The notes under the pieces: generated by a model
The model's database searches: none
What the model saw: the letters and a program-made list of their open reading frames with translations, nothing else
What the model was told of the DNA's origin: nothing
Made by a program: the position numbers and the translations under genes
DNA from: Bacteroidaceae bacterium
Lineage (GTDB): Bacteria > Bacteroidota > Bacteroidia > Bacteroidales > Bacteroidaceae
Length of the DNA stretch: 64,000 nt
Assembly: GCA_017542145.1 (NCBI GenBank)
Contig: JAFXXQ010000047.1
Span: 207,664-271,663, forward strand
Direction of reading: 5' to 3'
Part shown: in pieces, positions 62,050 through 64,000 of the stretch
Layout of the letters: every line of letters begins with the position of its first letter
How positions within the stretch are numbered: the stretch's first letter is position 1

Positions 62050-62397
62050 ATGAATATTGAAGACTATCGTGAATACTGCCTTTCATTGGGCGATGACGTG
62101 GAAGAAAAGTTGCCTTTCACAGCTTTTCATTATGCCAGTGGCGTGTTGGTGTACTATGTTCATGGCCATATGTTCTCATTCTTTGATTGTGATAATTTTG
62201 GTGTCGTTACGCTCAAATGTCAGCCAGAACGCATCGAGGAATTGAAGGCAAGGTTTGATTGCATAGGCAATCCGTTCAACGAGTCACCCAAGTATTGGAT
62301 TGGCATTGATGCAAATACTGCCCCAGATGACATTCTTCGTGAATTGACACGTAATTCATACGACATAGTAAAAGCTAAATACAAGAAGCATGGGTGA
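62050..62397 (+). CDS. MmcQ/YjbR-family protein, copy 2
   Basis: The 115-residue protein aligns end to end with copy 1 at 60440 (EDYREYCLSLGDDVEEKLPF, FDCDNFGVVTLKCQPERIEE, YWIGIDANTAPDDILRELTR). Substitutions are mostly conservative, indicating an old rather than recent duplication. It is followed by a terminator and a promoter. Confidence 0.85.
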   Translation: MNIEDYREYCLSLGDDVEEKLPFTAFHYASGVLVYYVHGHMFSFFDCDNFGVVTLKCQPERIEELKARFDCIGNPFNESPKYWIGIDANTAPDDILRELTRNSYDIVKAKYKKHG

Positions 62398-62446
62398 TAA
62401 AGGTGACAAGGGAACAGGTTTCTGGCATCTTAACTTTATTTATCCC

Positions 62447-62474
62447 CCAAGACTCGCATGAGTCTGGATTTTTT
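62447..62474 (+). terminator. Rho-independent terminator
   Basis: Stem AGACTC / GAGTCT (62450-62455, 62460-62465) with a GCAT loop is followed by six T (62469-62474). It ends transcription of the second MmcQ/YjbR unit. A -7 promoter box starts 4 bases later. Confidence 0.8.
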
Positions 62475-62477
62475 ATC

Positions 62478-62485
62478 TACCTTTG
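62478..62485 (+). promoter_or_regulatory. Candidate -7 element of the TPR gene
   Basis: TACCTTTG followed by GCAG matches other promoters in the window. The -33 position falls inside the terminator hairpin, without a clear TTTG. Confidence 0.55.
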
Positions 62486-62500
62486 CAGAAATAAATAGAC

Positions 62501-62517
62501 AGATAAATCGGAATTTA
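62501..62517 (+). repeat. Unit-boundary motif AGATAAATCGGAATTTA, copy 2
   Basis: Identical to copies 1 and 3. It ends 3 bases before ATG 62521 and lies inside the likely transcript. Confidence 0.85.
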
Positions 62518-62520
62518 GTT

Positions 62521-63090
62521 ATGAATACAGTAAATAAAAGCGGATACATGCCTACAAGGACCGGTAAGATTTTTCAATCAAAATTGGAATCTTTGAAGAG
62601 TGAATCCAATTGGACAGGAATGATAAGAATGCTCAAAAGGTATGCGATGAGATATCCTAATGAATACTATATTTACCAACAATTGGCTGCAACTCTTTAT
62701 TGTGATAGTGTTTCTCAATTCAAATTGGCTTATAAATATGCAGAGCGTGCGATGATAATTGAACCAGATGATGACCTCAATATATACACGTATGCGTGTG
62801 CGCTCTATTATGTTGGCCAGCTTGACAAGTCATTAGAATACTTCACAAAGATTATAAATAAGGACATACACGAAATAGCATACGGAGAGCATGGAGAGGG
62901 TGTTCGGTATGCCAAACAACTCATAAACGACTCAGTTTATATGACTGGAGTTGTATGTCAGGACATGCATAGATACAATGAGGCAAAAGTCTATTTCATA
63001 CGGTATCTTGAAAGTAAAAAGCCCTTTCAATATAGCGACTTTACTAAAAAACAAGCGATGAATCACTTGTTGGAATTGACAAAAAAGTAA
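62521..63090 (+). CDS. TPR-containing protein
   Basis: The 189-residue cytosolic protein has two or three TPR-like helix pairs (YIYQQLAATLYCDSVSQFKL, AYKYAERAMIIEPDDD, YTYACALYYVGQLDKSLEYF, DMHRYNEAKVYFIRYLE). ATG 62521 is preferred over an ATG at 62458 because the promoter -7 box and the terminator lie between them. The function is unknown, and scaffold-type interactions are usual for TPR proteins. Confidence 0.65.
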   Translation: MNTVNKSGYMPTRTGKIFQSKLESLKSESNWTGMIRMLKRYAMRYPNEYYIYQQLAATLYCDSVSQFKLAYKYAERAMIIEPDDDLNIYTYACALYYVGQLDKSLEYFTKIINKDIHEIAYGEHGEGVRYAKQLINDSVYMTGVVCQDMHRYNEAKVYFIRYLESKKPFQYSDFTKKQAMNHLLELTKK

Positions 63091-63093
63091 ACT

Positions 63094-63102
63094 CCAGTTT
63101 AG
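63094..63102 (+). repeat. Unit-boundary motif CCAGTTTAG
   Basis: A variant of the boundary motif lies 18 bases before the DUF1349-like gene. Confidence 0.5.
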
Positions 63103-63120
63103 CGGACAATAAAAACAAAT

Positions 63121-63855
63121 ATGAAAAAGCAACTATTCTCATTTCTCTGCGCTGGTCTCATGCTCACGGCATGCGGACAGCAGAACAAACAAGAAACGAC
63201 TATGGATTTCGTAGACAACGTAAAGGTGGCACTTGCCGATAGTGGCCGCATCAGCTTAGACAGCCTTCAGTGGACAAGGGAACCTGCAGGGTTTGAAGTG
63301 AAAGGTGATACAATTCGCATCACCACCGCCCCGAAGACCGACCTCTGGCAGCGGACGTACTATCACTTCCAGAACGATAATGCGCCCGTGCTTCAGATGA
63401 AGACCCGCGAGAAGTTCTTCAGTTTCGTGGTGAAGACCGACTTCACGGGTAGTCACCATCGCTTTGACCAGTGTGGCATCGTGATGTATCTCGACAGCGA
63501 GAACTGGCTGAAGGGCTCGGTGGAATACGAGAACGAGGAGTTTCAGCATCTGGGCAGCGTAGCCACCAACAATGGCTACTCCGACTGGGCCACGACGGCC
63601 ATCCCTGCCGATGTGAAGACGATGTGGTACCGATTCTCCCGCCGCGAGGATGACTACTGCATCGAGTGCTCTACAGATGGACAGACGTTCAGCCAGATGC
63701 GCATCTGCCACATGTATGCCGGTGCCGACGAGATCAGTTTTGGCATCTATGCCTGTTCACCCGAGGAGTCATCCTTCACGGCTATCTTTACGGACATGAA
63801 GATTACCGAGTGCGCATGGAAGGCTCACGACGGTCAGCAGCCAGACAAGAATTAG
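63121..63855 (+). CDS. DUF1349-like lipoprotein
   Basis: The 244-residue lipoprotein (lipobox L-T-A-C18) has a concanavalin-like beta-sandwich of the DUF1349 family: TDLWQRTYYHFQNDNAPVLQ, FDQCGIVMYLDSENWLKGSV, EYENEEFQHLGSVATNNGYS, SRREDDYCIECSTDG and FGIYACSPEESSFTAIFTD. Relatives resemble regulators or sugar-binding proteins, but no enzyme activity is known to me. It is one more unit in the accessory series. Confidence 0.8.
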   Translation: MKKQLFSFLCAGLMLTACGQQNKQETTMDFVDNVKVALADSGRISLDSLQWTREPAGFEVKGDTIRITTAPKTDLWQRTYYHFQNDNAPVLQMKTREKFFSFVVKTDFTGSHHRFDQCGIVMYLDSENWLKGSVEYENEEFQHLGSVATNNGYSDWATTAIPADVKTMWYRFSRREDDYCIECSTDGQTFSQMRICHMYAGADEISFGIYACSPEESSFTAIFTDMKITECAWKAHDGQQPDKN

Positions 63856-63859
63856 TACA

Positions 63860-63876
63860 AGATAAATCGGAATTTA
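63860..63876 (+). repeat. Unit-boundary motif AGATAAATCGGAATTTA, copy 3
   Basis: Identical to copies 1 and 2. It lies 8 bases before the ATG of the last, partial gene. Confidence 0.85.
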
Positions 63877-63884
63877 ACTGCTCA

Positions 63885-64000
63885 ATGAGACAAAGAAGCA
63901 TTTTGGCACTAATAGCAATAGTAACACTTCTCAATGGATGCAAAAGTTATAACCATATCCTTGAGAACATTTACGATAAAGACCAGTCAGTCCGTGAGTG
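63885..64000 (+). CDS. Lipoprotein, N-terminal part only
   Basis: The visible 38 residues are MRQRSILALIAIVTLLNGCK followed by S-Y-N-H-I-L-E-N-I-Y-D-K-D-Q-S-V-R-E: a lipoprotein signal with lipobox L-N-G-C19 and a mature start. The frame runs off the window. The product is unknown, and it is preceded by boundary motif copy 3. Confidence 0.6.
   Translation, partial: MRQRSILALIAIVTLLNGCKSYNHILENIYDKDQSVRE

Noticed and set aside
59956..63876. Classic integron with attC sites
   Set aside because: The boundary words do not contain the GTTRRRY/RYYYAAC core pairs and no integrase gene is visible. I keep only the weaker claim of a cassette-like array.

Overview
The window comes from a member of the Bacteroidales, most likely a Prevotellaceae-like gut or rumen organism. 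The evidence is the Bacteroidales promoter pattern (CTTG/TTTG, about 20 bases, TAnnTTTG) in front of many genes, a SusC/SusD polysaccharide-utilisation locus, the type IX secretion pair PorW-PorX, a FeoA-FeoB fusion, and lipoproteins and signal peptides throughout. Most of the window is moderately GC-rich. The last ~5 kb looks more AT-rich and is accessory in character.

Layout. 1-1.6 kb: a secreted SUFU-domain protein and a small cytosolic protein. 1.75-18 kb: one co-directional block of ten genes that looks like a trans-envelope redox system. It holds four PQQ-like beta-propellers, an NHL-like propeller with a twin-arginine leader, a twin-arginine polyferredoxin, a NosR/NapH-like membrane ferredoxin, a NuoE-NuoF fusion, a NuoG/GltD-like iron-sulfur domain fused in frame to a membrane segment and a propeller, and a MacB/FtsX-like ABC transporter. 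No hydrogenase H-cluster or other terminal reductase is visible. 18-26 kb: a GT4 glycosyltransferase, a ThrE-type exporter, a GH38 alpha-mannosidase, a small repeat protein and a metallo-beta-lactamase-fold hydrolase. 26-34 kb: tRNA-Pro, aroA, a hypothetical gene, porW-porX and tsaE. 34-42.5 kb: hypothetical and regulatory genes, an M48 protease, GH28, a TfoX-like protein, a TonB-like remnant and feoAB. 42.7-59 kb: a mannan-type utilisation locus (DUF4965 enzyme, TIG/NHL surface protein, SusC, SusD, DUF1735-like lipoprotein, GH92, GH76, GH140-like). 59-64 kb: a BRO-family pseudogene followed by short one-gene units separated by a recurring AATTTAG-type motif, including a duplicated MmcQ/YjbR gene and a Vat/CatB-like acetyltransferase.

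The most unusual feature of the DNA is a set of short tandem and palindromic repeat arrays. They lie between genes and also inside genes, in frame. Near-identical palindromic elements built on GTCAACA units interrupt aroA twice and the NuoG-like gene once. A second element type occurs as a perfect 34-bp inverted repeat after one gene, and its core recurs, translated, as a linker in a propeller gene. The ABC permease carries two other repeat arrays in frame. A SusE-position lipoprotein and a GH76 enzyme carry palindromic insertions in their signal-peptide regions. Several genes start or end inside intergenic ATGAACT-type repeats. This resembles in concept the in-frame palindromic elements known from Rickettsia, but the sequences seen here are different.

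How genes may work together (inference): the 1.75-18 kb block could pass electrons from cytosolic NADH through the NuoEF and NuoG-like iron-sulfur proteins to a membrane polyferredoxin and on to periplasmic or outer-face propeller proteins. The 42.7-59 kb locus would bind, import and trim alpha-mannosides.
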